Source: Streptomyces minutiscleroticus
GTDB lineage: Bacteria > Actinomycetota > Actinomycetes > Streptomycetales > Streptomycetaceae
Reading direction: 5' to 3'
Length of the DNA: 64,000 bases
Assembly (NCBI RefSeq): GCF_014650875.1
Contig: NZ_BMVU01000012.1
Span: 1-64,000 of the forward strand
Below are positions 1 to 8,989 of the stretch, one piece after another (position 1 is the first letter of the stretch; every line of letters starts with the position of its first letter). The notes beneath the pieces are model-generated. The model did no database searches and had not been told where the DNA came from. It saw only the letters and a list, made by a program, of their open reading frames with translations. The translations under genes and the position numbers were made by a program.

Positions 1-453
1 CGCGAGGACGGGGCCGAGGTCGACCGCGACCTCGCCCCCGTCCTCGCGCAGGCCCTTCATCAGCGCGTCGTGCGTGGTCCGGTTCGCGGTGTCCCACGCC
101 TCCCGGAACGCCGAGGTGCCGGTGAAGGACCACACCGTCCGCCGCACGAGGTCCCGGACCGCGCCCGGCGGCGGGCCCGCGCCCGCGTTCTCCGGCGGTC
201 CGGCGGCGAGCTCCGTCAGGATCTCCTCGGTGACGGCGTCCGTCACCGCCCGGCGCACGCCCGGCTCCGCGGCCGGCGCCCTCATCGCCCCGACGTACCG
301 CCGGACGTCGCCCACCTCGTACGTCGCCCAGGCGGAGAGGGTGCCGAGCGGCGCGAGCAGGCAGGCGAGCGCGACGAGCGCCGCCGAGAGGGCGCCGCGT
401 GCACGGAGGGACCGCCGTCCCGCGGACGCCGGCGGTGCGGGCTGTGACGACAC
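1..453 (-). CDS. Membrane-anchored protein, N-terminal part only
   Basis: The first 151 codons are visible and the gene runs off the left edge. It starts at a GTG at 453; upstream in the same frame no other start codon is visible. The N-terminus is short and basic (RRSLRARG), followed by one hydrophobic segment at about residues 16-36 (ALVALACLLAPLGTLSAW). A soluble stretch with TYEVGDVRRY and AVTDAVTEEIL follows. This pattern is typical of actinomycete membrane proteins with an N-terminal anchor and an outside domain of unknown role. GGAGAG touches the GTG, so the start is weakly supported. It is divergent from the phosphatase at 691. I do not recognise a function. Confidence 0.6.
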   Translation of the reverse strand, partial: MSSQPAPPASAGRRSLRARGALSAALVALACLLAPLGTLSAWATYEVGDVRRYVGAMRAPAAEPGVRRAVTDAVTEEILTELAAGPPENAGAGPPPGAVRDLVRRTVWSFTGTSAFREAWDTANRTTHDALMKGLREDGGEVAVDLGPVLA

Positions 454-690
454 CTCTCCAGGTAAGGACGTACGGTCCCGGGCGGCGAGCCCCCTGACTG
501 CAGATGGGCCCGTACGACGACCCGTACGGGGGCCCGGCGGTCCGTACGGGGACGGGACCCGTGCGCGGGCGGCCGGAGGGGCGGCGGCCGCGCGGGAGCT
601 CCGGTCCGGGATGCGGGCGCCGTCCCCGCGTGCTTGGCTGAACGGGTTCGGTCGGCGGGGTGGTGGGGCCGACCCCGGGAGGTGAGCGCG

Positions 691-1971
691 GTGAGCACGC
701 GCGCCGAGGGCCCGCGCGGCATGGAGCCGCGCGGTGTGGAGCCGCGTGCCGCGGGCACCGGCGACCCGCGCTGGGACCACGGCCGGGAGGCGGAGCGGCA
801 GAGGCCGCTGCGCGTGCGCGGCCGCAGCGTCGCCTGGCTGCCGCCCCTGCTGCTGCTCCTCGCGATCGCGGTCCTGGACGGCAACACCTCCGGCGAGTTC
901 CGGATCATCTCCTGGATCGTGCTCGTCCCCGGGATCGCGGCCGCGATCTGCGGCGTCGCCGGCACCGCCGTGTTCGCCGCCCTGTCCCTCCTCACCTACG
1001 TCGAGGTCGACAGGGCGTGGCCGCACCAGTACCAGACCGGCCTGCCCGACTTCATCCTCGTCGCCGCGGGCAGCGCCCTGGCGGTCATGGCCTGCGCGGT
1101 GCGCGTGCGCGGCGAGCGGCGGATGCTGCACATGCGGGACGTCGCCGAGACCACCCGCCGCACCGTGCTGCGGCCGCTGCCCGACCCCTGGGCGGGGCTC
1201 GACCACGCGGGCGTGTACCTGGCCGCCGACAGCGAGGCCCACGTCGGCGGCGACTTCTACGACATCCAGCCCAGTCCGTACGGCACCCGGGTGCTGCTCG
1301 GGGACGTGCAGGGCAAGGGGCTCGGGGCGGTCGAGGCGGCCGCGGCGGTACTGGGCACCTTCCGCGAGGCGGGCCACCACGAGCCGGACCTGGCGGCCGT
1401 GGCCGAACGCCTGGAGCAGCGCATGATCCGGCACCGCCACTACCTCGCCGACCTCGCGGGGGAGCCGGACGCGGGGACGCGGCCCGGCCGGCTGATGGAC
1501 CGCTTCGCGACGGCGGTGCTCGTGGGGTTCCCGCCCGCCGGGACGCCCGGCGGGCACGTCGACGTCGTCACCTTCGGCCACGAACCGCCCCTGGTGGCCG
1601 GCCCGCGCGGGGTGCGCGCCCTGCCGCCCGGCGAGCGGCTGCCGCTCGGCCTGGGCGACCTCGTGGCCGGGGCGGCGCCGGTGCGCCCGCAGCGCGTGTC
1701 CCTCGCGCAGGACGAGACGCTGCTGCTGTTCACGGACGGGGTGACGGAGGCGCGGAACGCGAGCGGCGACTTCTTCCCGCTGCACGAGCGCCTCGCCGCG
1801 GCCGTCGCCGCGCATCCGCGGGCGGTGGCCCCCGCCCCGCTGGTCCGGCTGGTCCGGGACGCCGTCCTGGGGCACGCGGGCGGCCGGCTCGCCGACGACA
1901 CGACCCTCTTCGCGGTACGCCGCACCGCCGCGCGGCCGGCCGCCGGACGGGGGGACGGCGGGGCGTCGTAG
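691..1971 (+). CDS. Membrane-bound SpoIIE-family (PP2C) serine phosphatase
   Basis: The 426-residue protein has a hydrophobic N-terminal half (about residues 48-63, 69-105 and 121-137) followed by a PP2C-type SpoIIE phosphatase domain from about residue 160. Metal-site motifs are visible: GGDFYD, GDVQGKG, TDGVTEARN and the late DDTT. The family dephosphorylates anti-sigma-factor antagonists (RsbU/SpoIIE logic), but no antagonist or anti-sigma kinase lies next to it, so its target is unknown. The GTG at 691 was chosen because GGGAGG sits 8 nt upstream. In-frame TTG at 634 and GTG at 682 are alternatives. No PAS or GAF sensor is present, so the membrane part may be the input module. Confidence 0.85.
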   Translation: MSTRAEGPRGMEPRGVEPRAAGTGDPRWDHGREAERQRPLRVRGRSVAWLPPLLLLLAIAVLDGNTSGEFRIISWIVLVPGIAAAICGVAGTAVFAALSLLTYVEVDRAWPHQYQTGLPDFILVAAGSALAVMACAVRVRGERRMLHMRDVAETTRRTVLRPLPDPWAGLDHAGVYLAADSEAHVGGDFYDIQPSPYGTRVLLGDVQGKGLGAVEAAAAVLGTFREAGHHEPDLAAVAERLEQRMIRHRHYLADLAGEPDAGTRPGRLMDRFATAVLVGFPPAGTPGGHVDVVTFGHEPPLVAGPRGVRALPPGERLPLGLGDLVAGAAPVRPQRVSLAQDETLLLFTDGVTEARNASGDFFPLHERLAAAVAAHPRAVAPAPLVRLVRDAVLGHAGGRLADDTTLFAVRRTAARPAAGRGDGGAS

Positions 1972-2272
1972 GCGGGGGAGCGGGCGAGGCGCGGAGGGGC
2001 GGCCGCACACGGGCCGCGGGCCGCGTTCCGCGGACCCGGAACCGCGTCGGGACCGTGCCCGGAGCGGCGTCGGAGCCGCACCGGAGCCGTGTCCGCGACG
2101 GCGTCGGAAGCGCGCCGGAGCCGTGCCCGGGCCGTGCCCGGGCGGTTCCGAACTCCCCGCCACCGCCGCCGGGATGCCTCGTCGACCTGTTGTTTCCCCT
2201 CCACCGTCGCGGCTTTGCACCCGCAGCGGTTACGGTGCTGGCGTGGTGATCGAAGGGGAGGGGAGAGCGGCC
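1972..2272. other. Intergenic region with repeated GGAGCCG-like words
   Basis: No credible gene is seen. From about 2060 to 2150 short words such as CGGAGCCG and GTGCCCGG recur in imperfect tandem. A TACGGT box at 2231-2236 stands 6 nt before the GTG at 2243 and could be a leaderless promoter for the next gene. Confidence 0.4.
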
Positions 2273-4009
2273 GTGCCCGGAACCGTACTGCTTCTGGCGG
2301 CTGCGCCGGTCGGCAGGGGACGCGCGGTGGACGCGACGTCCGTGCTCACGGTGCTCGCGGCCGTGGCGCCGTCCGTGCTGTCCGGCACGCCGACGGCGAA
2401 CGTCGTGGAACTGCCCGACCCGACGGACCCGCAGGCCGTCCTGACCCGGCTGCGCGCGGCGGCCATGGCGCCCGGCCCGCTCACGGTCTTCCTCACCGGA
2501 CAGCTCGGCCTCGACCGCAAGCAGCGGCTGCCGCACCTGGCCCTGGCCCGCACGACCCCGTCGACCGTCCGCTACACGGGGTTCCCGTGGCACTGGATCG
2601 AGCAGGAGGTGCGGCTGCGCGAGCCCGGCGGCACGACGCTCTTCGTGGACCTGCACGCCGACGCGGCGGCCTGGCGGCAGCTGGCCGGGCAGCCGCTCAC
2701 GATGGCTCCCGGCGTACGGCTGTACGGCCGGATCGCGCCGTCCCCGGCGCGCCGCGCGAAGGCGCAGCCCGCCTACATGAAGGCCCTCGCGACCATCCTG
2801 CGCAGCGGCCACCGGCCGCCCGTGCGGGAGCTGCACCAGCAGGTCCTGGCCCGCCTCCAGGCCGAGGACCCGCAGTCCCCGGCGCGGGACATGGTCCTGT
2901 CCTTCGACAGCTGGCACCCGGCGGCCCCGCCGAACATGCCGGTCGTCCCGGTGGCCCCCGGCACGTACGGCGCGCAGGGCGCCCACGGAGCGCAGGTCCC
3001 GCAGGGCGTTCCCGGGGCGTGGGCTCCGCAGGGTGTCCACGATGTGCGGGCCCCGCAGGGCGCCGGCGACGAGTACGGCGCGCAGGGCGTCCCCGGCGCG
3101 CGGTCCGCAGGGGACGCCTCCGGCGGCCGCGTTCCGCGGGGCGCCCGGAGCACGGACGCCTCAGCCACCGAGTCCGTCGCGTCCGCAGTGCCCGGCGCGT
3201 CCGCAGTGCCCGGTGCGTCCGCCGCGGCCGATGTGTCCGAGGCGCCCGGCGCGCCTCGTGCGGCCGACGCGCCCGACGCGCCCGCCACCGTTCTGCGGGT
3301 CGGTTCCGTCCTGCAGGCCGAACCCTTTCCGCAGGCCGCGCCCGACACGCAGGACGCGCCCGACACGCCGGACGCGTCCGGGGCACAGGGCGGGCCCGAC
3401 GCGCAGGACGCGGCCGACGTGTTCTCCGTCCTGGCCCCCGGGTCCGCCGCCAGGGCCAGGGCCAGGGCCAAGGCCGCCCCGGCTCCGGCGGAAGCCCCCC
3501 GTGTCCCGGCCCCGTCGTCCCCGGCGTCCCCGTCCTCCGCGCGGGCGTCAGTCGAGGACGGCGACGCCTCCGCCCCCGGCGCCCACGAGGACGCGCACGC
3601 CGCGATCAGCGCGGCCGTACGGGAGGGGCGGCACGAGGAGGCCCTCGAACTCGCCGTCCGGCGGGAGCACGCCGCGCTGCGCGAGCACGGCGCCGGGTCC
3701 GACGAGGCGATCCACTGGATGGAGGTCCGCGCGGACCTGGCGATGTTCGCGGGGGACGCCGCCCGCAGCTGCCGGGCGTGGATGGAGACGGCGCTCGCCC
3801 GGCTGGACGCGGGCCAGTCCCCGGACACGTACGGGGTGGAGGCGGCCGTCGACCGCGCCCACCACCAGTGGACGCACGTGCGGGACGCGGCCGGCGCCCG
3901 TGAACTCGGCACGGACCTGGTGGAGCTGCGCCGCCGCGTGCCCGGCCGCCGGGCCGGAGCGCTGCTCAACGTCCAGCAGCGCATGGAGCACCTGCTCGCC
4001 CCCGCCTGA
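2273..4009 (+). CDS. Long TPR-like protein with Ala/Gly/Pro-rich linker, possible inactive caspase-like N-terminus
   Basis: This protein of about 578 residues has three zones. The N-terminal 190 residues are globular and include LTVFLTGQLGLD and TTLFVDLHADA, placed like the YFAGHG and ILDCCNAG strands of the caspase domain two genes downstream, but without His or Cys. The middle (about 230-440) is low-complexity Ala/Gln/Gly/Pro with repeated YGAQG and PQGV words. The C-terminal 150 residues (AAVREGRHEEALELAVRR, GSDEAIHWMEV) look helical and TPR-like. GTG 2273 has a strong GGGGAGGGGAG 8 nt upstream. GTG 2243 behind TACGGT, as a leaderless start, is a real alternative. It lies 178 bp before the EACC1 gene. 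A shared role with the effector module is inference. Confidence 0.7.
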   Translation: MPGTVLLLAAAPVGRGRAVDATSVLTVLAAVAPSVLSGTPTANVVELPDPTDPQAVLTRLRAAAMAPGPLTVFLTGQLGLDRKQRLPHLALARTTPSTVRYTGFPWHWIEQEVRLREPGGTTLFVDLHADAAAWRQLAGQPLTMAPGVRLYGRIAPSPARRAKAQPAYMKALATILRSGHRPPVRELHQQVLARLQAEDPQSPARDMVLSFDSWHPAAPPNMPVVPVAPGTYGAQGAHGAQVPQGVPGAWAPQGVHDVRAPQGAGDEYGAQGVPGARSAGDASGGRVPRGARSTDASATESVASAVPGASAVPGASAAADVSEAPGAPRAADAPDAPATVLRVGSVLQAEPFPQAAPDTQDAPDTPDASGAQGGPDAQDAADVFSVLAPGSAARARARAKAAPAPAEAPRVPAPSSPASPSSARASVEDGDASAPGAHEDAHAAISAAVREGRHEEALELAVRREHAALREHGAGSDEAIHWMEVRADLAMFAGDAARSCRAWMETALARLDAGQSPDTYGVEAAVDRAHHQWTHVRDAAGARELGTDLVELRRRVPGRRAGALLNVQQRMEHLLAPA

Positions 4010-4187
4010 CCCCGCGCGCGGGCGCACGGGGACGAACGCATCGGACCGGTGCCGACCCGTGCCGACCGGAGCCGGGAAGTCCGGCCGGAAACGGCCTTGC
4101 GCCGCCGCACGGCGGAATCGTCACGGATCCGCAAGGACGCCGCGCGGACGGGTCCGATATGCAACTCGAGTGCCATGATGGTGAGTT
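4010..4187. promoter_or_regulatory. Probable promoter region of the EACC1-caspase unit
   Basis: This gap separates the TPR-like gene from the EACC1 gene. CATGAT at 4174-4179 stands 8 nt before the ATG at 4188 and could be the -10 of a leaderless transcript. GGTGAG lies only 2 nt before the ATG, which is too close for a good ribosome site. No clear -35 box or operator is seen. Confidence 0.35.
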
Positions 4188-4547
4188 ATGGCTGAGGGGG
4201 ACGACGTTCGACGGAGAACGATTCGTGTGCGCCTCGCGGAGGACGCGCATGACAGTGACGTCGGGGCGCTGAAGAAATGGCTGGAGCGGGAGAGCGGTCT
4301 GGAGGAGCTGGCCCGCAGGGGTGAGCTGCAGATCCACGAGCGGGCCGCGGCCGACGAGCGCGGCACCCCGATGGGTGCCGGCATGGAGATCGTGCTGCTG
4401 CTGACCGGCTGGGCGGCCAACCGGCTGTTCGACGCGGTGCTCGACCAGACCGTGCGGGCCGTGACGGCGTGGCGGGCCAACCGCCGGTCCGTGGAGAGCG
4501 GGGAACCGCCCGAGGCCGAGGTCGCTCCGGGCGACGACGAGCGGTAG
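4188..4547 (+). CDS. EACC1-type adaptor (effector-associated constant component 1)
   Basis: The 119-residue protein begins with a ferredoxin-like pattern: IRVRLAEDAHDSDVGALK, then LEELARRGELQIHE. A hydrophobic helix follows at about residues 65-83 (MEIVLLLTGWAANRLFDAV), then a basic tail (RAVTAWRANRR). This matches the small component called EACC1 in comparative work on NTP-dependent conflict systems of multicellular bacteria; the name is from memory and not searched. EACC1 genes precede effector genes such as caspases. Here the stop codon is 4 bp before the caspase start, so the pair should be co-transcribed and translationally linked. Confidence 0.8.
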   Translation: MAEGDDVRRRTIRVRLAEDAHDSDVGALKKWLERESGLEELARRGELQIHERAAADERGTPMGAGMEIVLLLTGWAANRLFDAVLDQTVRAVTAWRANRRSVESGEPPEAEVAPGDDER

Positions 4548-4551
4548 TCCC

Positions 4552-7260
4552 GTGGCGCGTACCGAACCGCGCGACAGGGCGAACCGGGCGCTGCTCGTCG
4601 GCGTGCCCGTGTACGACGCGAAGGCGCCCGACGACCCGCACGGCGTGCCGGGCGACATCCCGGCCGTCGAGCACAACCTCACGCACCTCACCGAGGCACT
4701 GATCCGGGGCAGGGTGTTCCGCGAGGACGAGGTCGTGCAGTGCAGGCCGCGCGGCGTCGACGAGTTCCACCAGGCGCTGGACGGGGCGGTGGCGGAGGCC
4801 GGAGGGCTGCTGCTGCTCTACTTCGCCGGGCACGGGGCGCTGCCCAGCGCGGGCGACGAGCTGTGGCTCCAGATGCGCAACGCCAAGACGGTGCCGGGCG
4901 CCACCGCCGTCTTCCAGGGCGCCTGCGCGTGGAGCAGCGTGCTCACCGTGCTGGCCACCGCCCGGGCCCGGCACGTGGTGGTGATCCTCGACTGCTGCAA
5001 CGCGGGCAACGCGGCACAGGTGTGGGACGGCTTCTCCGACGCGGACAAGCGGTTCGTGTCGGTCCTCATGGGCGTGCAGGCCAACAGCCGTGTCGACGCG
5101 GGCGATCCGGACACGCCCACGCCGTTCACCCGGCGGCTGGTGTCCTTCCTCACGGAGGGCGTCGACGACTCGGGCGAGGTCACGTTCGCGACGCTGGCCG
5201 AGGCCCTGCGCGAGGACATGCCGCGGCGCGGCGCCCTCACCCTGCGCGACGAGCCGTGGACGCCGCAGTACCGGGTGGGCACGTCGGGGAAGGACGTACG
5301 CCTCGCCGTGGTCGGGGCGGGCCCCGTACCCTCGTCTTCCCCGTCCCCGAGGCCCGAGCCGTCCGCGCCTGAGCCGCCCGTGCCCGTGCCGTCCCTCCGG
5401 GACCGCGTCCGCGCGGCGCTCGCCGGGGTGCTGCGCCGGTCCAGGGCGCTCCCGTACCCCCCTCTCCAGGGGCGGCTGCGGAGTCTTTCGGCCGGGCTCC
5501 GCCGACACGGCCGCCTCGCCGTGGCCGTCCTCACCGTCCTGCTGCTCACCGGGACCGGTCTCCTCACGTACGCACTGGTCACCGGCCCCCGCACCACCTG
5601 CGCCCCACCCCTGGAGCTGCGCCTGCTCACCGACCCGGAGCTGGAGCCCACCGTCCGCAGGGCCACGGACACGTACCTGACCTCGGCGGCGAACCTCACC
5701 GGCGACGGCTGCCGGCGCAGCGGCATCACCGTCTACAGCGCCCGGGCCGCCGACGCGGTCACCGCCCTGCGCGAGCAGTCCGACCAGTGGCAGGAGCCGC
5801 CCAGCACCGGCGACGACGTCAACCCGCAGCGGGACGTCGGCCCGCAGCCCGACATCTGGATACCGGCCTCCTCGTCGAGCGTGTCCCGGGCGGAGCCGGA
5901 CGGGGTCGGCGGGGCCTTCGTGACGCTCGAAGGCGACGCCACGCCGTTCGCGTACTCGCCGACGGTGCTGGCCGTGCCGCAGGCCATGGCACTGGAGGCG
6001 ACGCGGGAGCGGACCGGCCGTCCCCTGGCCGAGCTGCTGGCGAAGCTGCGCGGGAAAGGGGGCGAGGTGCGGCGCGCCGACCCGGAGTCCACGGACTCCG
6101 CGCTGCTGGCGGCCGTCGGCCTCTACGGCGCGGGCGGGCGCGACGCCACCGCGGCGGACCGCACGGTGACCGCCGGGGAGGCCGCCGAGGCCGAGCGGGT
6201 CCTGGAGCGGTCGGGGCCGCCCGACCCGACCGGCGCCGACCTGCTGTGCGCGCTGCCCGGCGACGACGCGGCGGACAAGCGCACGGCCGTCCTCGTCCCC
6301 GAGTTCCTGATGCGCAGCGGCGTCGGCTGCGCCGCGGCGACCCGCACCCAGCGGATGGCGGAGTACCCGCAGGACGTGCCGGGTCTCGACCCGGTGTTCG
6401 TCCGCGTCCGCTGGGAGGAGGGCGACCGCGACGGGCCGGCGCGGGACGACGCCGTGCGCCGGTTCGAGAAGTGGCTGACCACGAAGGACCGGGGACTCGC
6501 GGTGTTCGGCGAGGACGGCTTCCGCGGTCCGCGCGGCGACCACGCGCCTCTGGACGACGAGGAGGACGCCGAGGACCCGGGCACGGGCGAGGGGACCCTG
6601 CGTGTGCCGGGGGCGCTCGCCGGCGCCGTGCCCGGCACCGCCATGGAGTCGTCCCTGGCCGCCTACCGGGACGCCGACGGGCCCGGCCGGGTGCTGTTCC
6701 TGCTGGACAGCTCCGGCTCGATGGGCGATCTCTGGGAGGGGCCGGGCGGCGGGCCCGGCATCGTCGCGCAGTCGCTCGGCGGCCTCGGCGGCCGGGACGA
6801 GTACGGCGTGTGGGCGGTGGCCGACCAGCCCGGCGGCGACCACGCGCACAGCGTGCTGCTGTCCATGGGCCGGCACACGCGCGAGGAGGCCGAGCGGACC
6901 CTCGACCGCCACGCCCGGGTGCACGACGCCGAGGCGGACCCCTACACGGCGCTGAAGGCGGCGCTCGGCGAGATGGCGCGGCGCGGCGCGGAGGACCCCA
7001 GGCCGCAGCTGATCGTCCTCGTCACGGACGACGAGGACGACGACCGCCTGCGGGGCGCGCGGCTGACGGACCTGCTCGACGCGGCGCGGGAGGGCCAGGT
7101 CCCGGTGGTGACGGCGATCCTGGAAGGCGGCACGTGCGACCGCGGCGAGCCGGACGCCCGCCTCGCCGAGGCGAGCGGCGGCCGGTGCCTGGACACCGGG
7201 GACGACCTGGTGGCGGGCCTGCGCGACGAGGTGTCCCGCACCGGGACGGGGAGGGAGTGA
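4552..7260 (+). CDS. Transmembrane caspase fused to solute-binding and vWA domains
   Basis: This 902-residue protein has four parts. Residues about 8-240 are a caspase (peptidase C14) domain with the catalytic pair in view: His94 in YFAGHG and Cys149 in ILDCCNAG. A Pro/Ser linker leads to one membrane helix at about 320-343 (LAVAVLTVLLLTGTGLLTY). Residues about 350-690 look like a periplasmic-type substrate-binding domain. Residues about 712-895 are a vWA domain with an intact DxSxS metal site (Asp719, Ser721, Ser723). The single helix implies an inside protease and an outside sensor or adhesion half. It starts at GTG 4552 just after the EACC1 gene and is followed 5 bp later by the lipoprotein gene. 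Confidence 0.85.
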   Translation: MARTEPRDRANRALLVGVPVYDAKAPDDPHGVPGDIPAVEHNLTHLTEALIRGRVFREDEVVQCRPRGVDEFHQALDGAVAEAGGLLLLYFAGHGALPSAGDELWLQMRNAKTVPGATAVFQGACAWSSVLTVLATARARHVVVILDCCNAGNAAQVWDGFSDADKRFVSVLMGVQANSRVDAGDPDTPTPFTRRLVSFLTEGVDDSGEVTFATLAEALREDMPRRGALTLRDEPWTPQYRVGTSGKDVRLAVVGAGPVPSSSPSPRPEPSAPEPPVPVPSLRDRVRAALAGVLRRSRALPYPPLQGRLRSLSAGLRRHGRLAVAVLTVLLLTGTGLLTYALVTGPRTTCAPPLELRLLTDPELEPTVRRATDTYLTSAANLTGDGCRRSGITVYSARAADAVTALREQSDQWQEPPSTGDDVNPQRDVGPQPDIWIPASSSSVSRAEPDGVGGAFVTLEGDATPFAYSPTVLAVPQAMALEATRERTGRPLAELLAKLRGKGGEVRRADPESTDSALLAAVGLYGAGGRDATAADRTVTAGEAAEAERVLERSGPPDPTGADLLCALPGDDAADKRTAVLVPEFLMRSGVGCAAATRTQRMAEYPQDVPGLDPVFVRVRWEEGDRDGPARDDAVRRFEKWLTTKDRGLAVFGEDGFRGPRGDHAPLDDEEDAEDPGTGEGTLRVPGALAGAVPGTAMESSLAAYRDADGPGRVLFLLDSSGSMGDLWEGPGGGPGIVAQSLGGLGGRDEYGVWAVADQPGGDHAHSVLLSMGRHTREEAERTLDRHARVHDAEADPYTALKAALGEMARRGAEDPRPQLIVLVTDDEDDDRLRGARLTDLLDAAREGQVPVVTAILEGGTCDRGEPDARLAEASGGRCLDTGDDLVAGLRDEVSRTGTGRE

Positions 7261-7265
7261 CGCCC

Positions 7266-8729
7266 ATGAGCCGCCCCCGCGGTCTTCGGCACGGTGCCGT
7301 GCCGCTGGTCGTCCTGCTGCTGGCGCTCGTCGCCGCGGCCTGCACCGACGGCCGGCTGGAGGGCCCCGCCCGGCCCACCGGCTCCGGCGGCTCCGGCGAG
7401 GTCGTGCTCGCCAGCGGCCGCGACGTGACCGGCGAGGCGGGCATCCGCAAGCAGCTCATCGACGCCTGGAACGCCGAGCAGCAGCGTGAGGGGACCGGCC
7501 GCTGGGCCCGCCTGGTGGAGCTGCCGGGCTCCGCCGACGAGCAGCGCAGCCAGCTGCTCGGCGCGCTGCAGTCCGGCAGCGCACGGTACGACGTCGTGAA
7601 CCTCGACGTCACCTGGGTGCCCGAGTTCGCCGCCGCCGGGCTGATCCGCCCGCTGCCCGGTGACCTGGTGGACGACGACGTCGTCCCGTCGGTGGCGCGC
7701 ACGGCCCGCTGGGACGGCGAGCTGTACGCCGTCCCCTTCAACAGCGACGTCGGCCTGCTCTACTACCGCCGCGACTACCTGAGGAAGGCGGGCGTCGACG
7801 ACACCGACCCGTTCGGCCCCGACACCGACTGGCGGACCGTGCGGGAGCTCAGGAACAGCCTCGCCGACGCCTCCGACCGGCTGCCCGAGGCGTACGAGGA
7901 GAGCTGGACGACGCAGCTCGACGAGTACGAGGGCCGTACGGTCAACGCCGTCGAGGCGTTCGCCTCCGTCCCGGGCGGCGGCCCGTTCACCGACGGGGAG
8001 GGCCGTTACACCGGCACCGAGCGGACCCTGGAGGCGGGCGTCGCCGAGCTGCGCAGGCGCACGGACACCGCGTACACGCTGTCCGCGGCGTTCCGCTCGG
8101 ACGAGGCGGAGTCGGTGGCGGACTTCGCGGACGGCAGGACGGCGTTCCTGCGCCACTGGCCGTACGTCTACCGCAGCCTGCACCAGTCGCTGACGGAGGA
8201 CCAGGTCGGAGTGGCGCCGCTGCCCGGCAGGGCGGTCCTCGGCGGGCAGAACCTGGCGGTGACCCGGGCCTCCGCGCAGAGCGACGCGGCCCGGGACCTG
8301 ATCGGGTTCCTCACGGGCAGGGAGAGCGAGCGCTGCCTGCTGGACGCCGGGTTCGCGGCCACGCGCACGTCGGCGTACACGGACGACGACCTCACCTGCG
8401 GGACGGCCACCTCGAACGGCGCCACCGGGTCCCCCGGCGCGACGGTCTCACCGGGCGCGTCCTCGTCCGGCTCCCCGCCCGCCGCCCCGGCGTCCGGCGA
8501 GCGCGCCGACCGGATGCCGCGCGACGGCCGGGGCCGTCCGGCGTACGCCCGCGACGTGCTCCTGCCCGCGCTCCGGGACGCCGTGCAGCGTCCCCGCACC
8601 CCGCAGTACGGCGCCTTCACCCAGACCTTCACGACCACGCTGGGCCCCCTCTTCGGCAGCACCCCGCCGACCGACGCCGAGCTGGCGGCCCGGCTGGACG
8701 AGGCGCTGCGGCGGGTGCTGGGGGACTGA
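7266..8729 (+). CDS. Extracellular solute-binding lipoprotein paired with the caspase
   Basis: The 487-residue protein has a lipoprotein signal ending in LVAAAC (Cys26), then a binding-protein fold: EVVLASGRDVTGEAG near the start, SARYDVVNLDVTWVPEF, and the hinge-like LYAVPFNSDVGLLYYR, as in family 1 (carbohydrate-type) ABC binding proteins. A Ser/Gly/Pro-rich insertion lies near residues 390-420. No permease or ATPase is nearby, so classical uptake is unlikely from this locus. Its 5 bp spacing from the caspase gene, which carries a related domain, suggests that both bind the same ligand or each other outside the cell. That last step is inference. Confidence 0.85.
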   Translation: MSRPRGLRHGAVPLVVLLLALVAAACTDGRLEGPARPTGSGGSGEVVLASGRDVTGEAGIRKQLIDAWNAEQQREGTGRWARLVELPGSADEQRSQLLGALQSGSARYDVVNLDVTWVPEFAAAGLIRPLPGDLVDDDVVPSVARTARWDGELYAVPFNSDVGLLYYRRDYLRKAGVDDTDPFGPDTDWRTVRELRNSLADASDRLPEAYEESWTTQLDEYEGRTVNAVEAFASVPGGGPFTDGEGRYTGTERTLEAGVAELRRRTDTAYTLSAAFRSDEAESVADFADGRTAFLRHWPYVYRSLHQSLTEDQVGVAPLPGRAVLGGQNLAVTRASAQSDAARDLIGFLTGRESERCLLDAGFAATRTSAYTDDDLTCGTATSNGATGSPGATVSPGASSSGSPPAAPASGERADRMPRDGRGRPAYARDVLLPALRDAVQRPRTPQYGAFTQTFTTTLGPLFGSTPPTDAELAARLDEALRRVLGD

Positions 8730-8809
8730 GACGGATGCCGGGCGCGCCGGGCGGCTGAGCCGGAGCCCGCACGGGCCCGGCCCCCGGGGCCGTCGTCCCG
8801 CGCGTCCCG

Positions 8810-8989
8810 TCAGCGCGCCGTCGTGGTGACGACGGAGCCGGGGGCGGAGCCCGGCCCGGTGACCCGCCCGGTGGCCGGCCCGTCGACCGCCTCCGCGGGG
8901 ACCGCGTAGGCCGCGGCGATCAGCGCGACGACGGCGATGACGGCCGCGGTGAGACATCTGGAGTAGCGCGCGGTAATGCGTCGGAGCAC
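8810..8989 (-). CDS. Small exported or membrane-anchored peptide, 59 residues
   Basis: This short gene starts at GTG 8989 with a GAGG-type ribosome site about 5 nt upstream. The protein begins LRRITARYSRCLT, then has a hydrophobic core AAVIAVVALIAAAYAV followed by PAEAV, a plausible signal peptide cleaved near A-x-A. The remaining tail is about 25 residues, Gly/Thr/Ser/Pro-rich, ending VVTTTAR. It is divergent from the TPR-XRE regulator at 9195, the layout used by signalling peptides of the RRNPP class. It could also be an unrelated small membrane protein. Confidence 0.55.
   Translation of the reverse strand: MLRRITARYSRCLTAAVIAVVALIAAAYAVPAEAVDGPATGRVTGPGSAPGSVVTTTAR

Noticed and set aside
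7266..8729. Ordinary sugar ABC uptake system
   Set aside because: No permease or ATPase lies near the binding lipoprotein, and it is locked to a caspase gene by 5 bp spacing.
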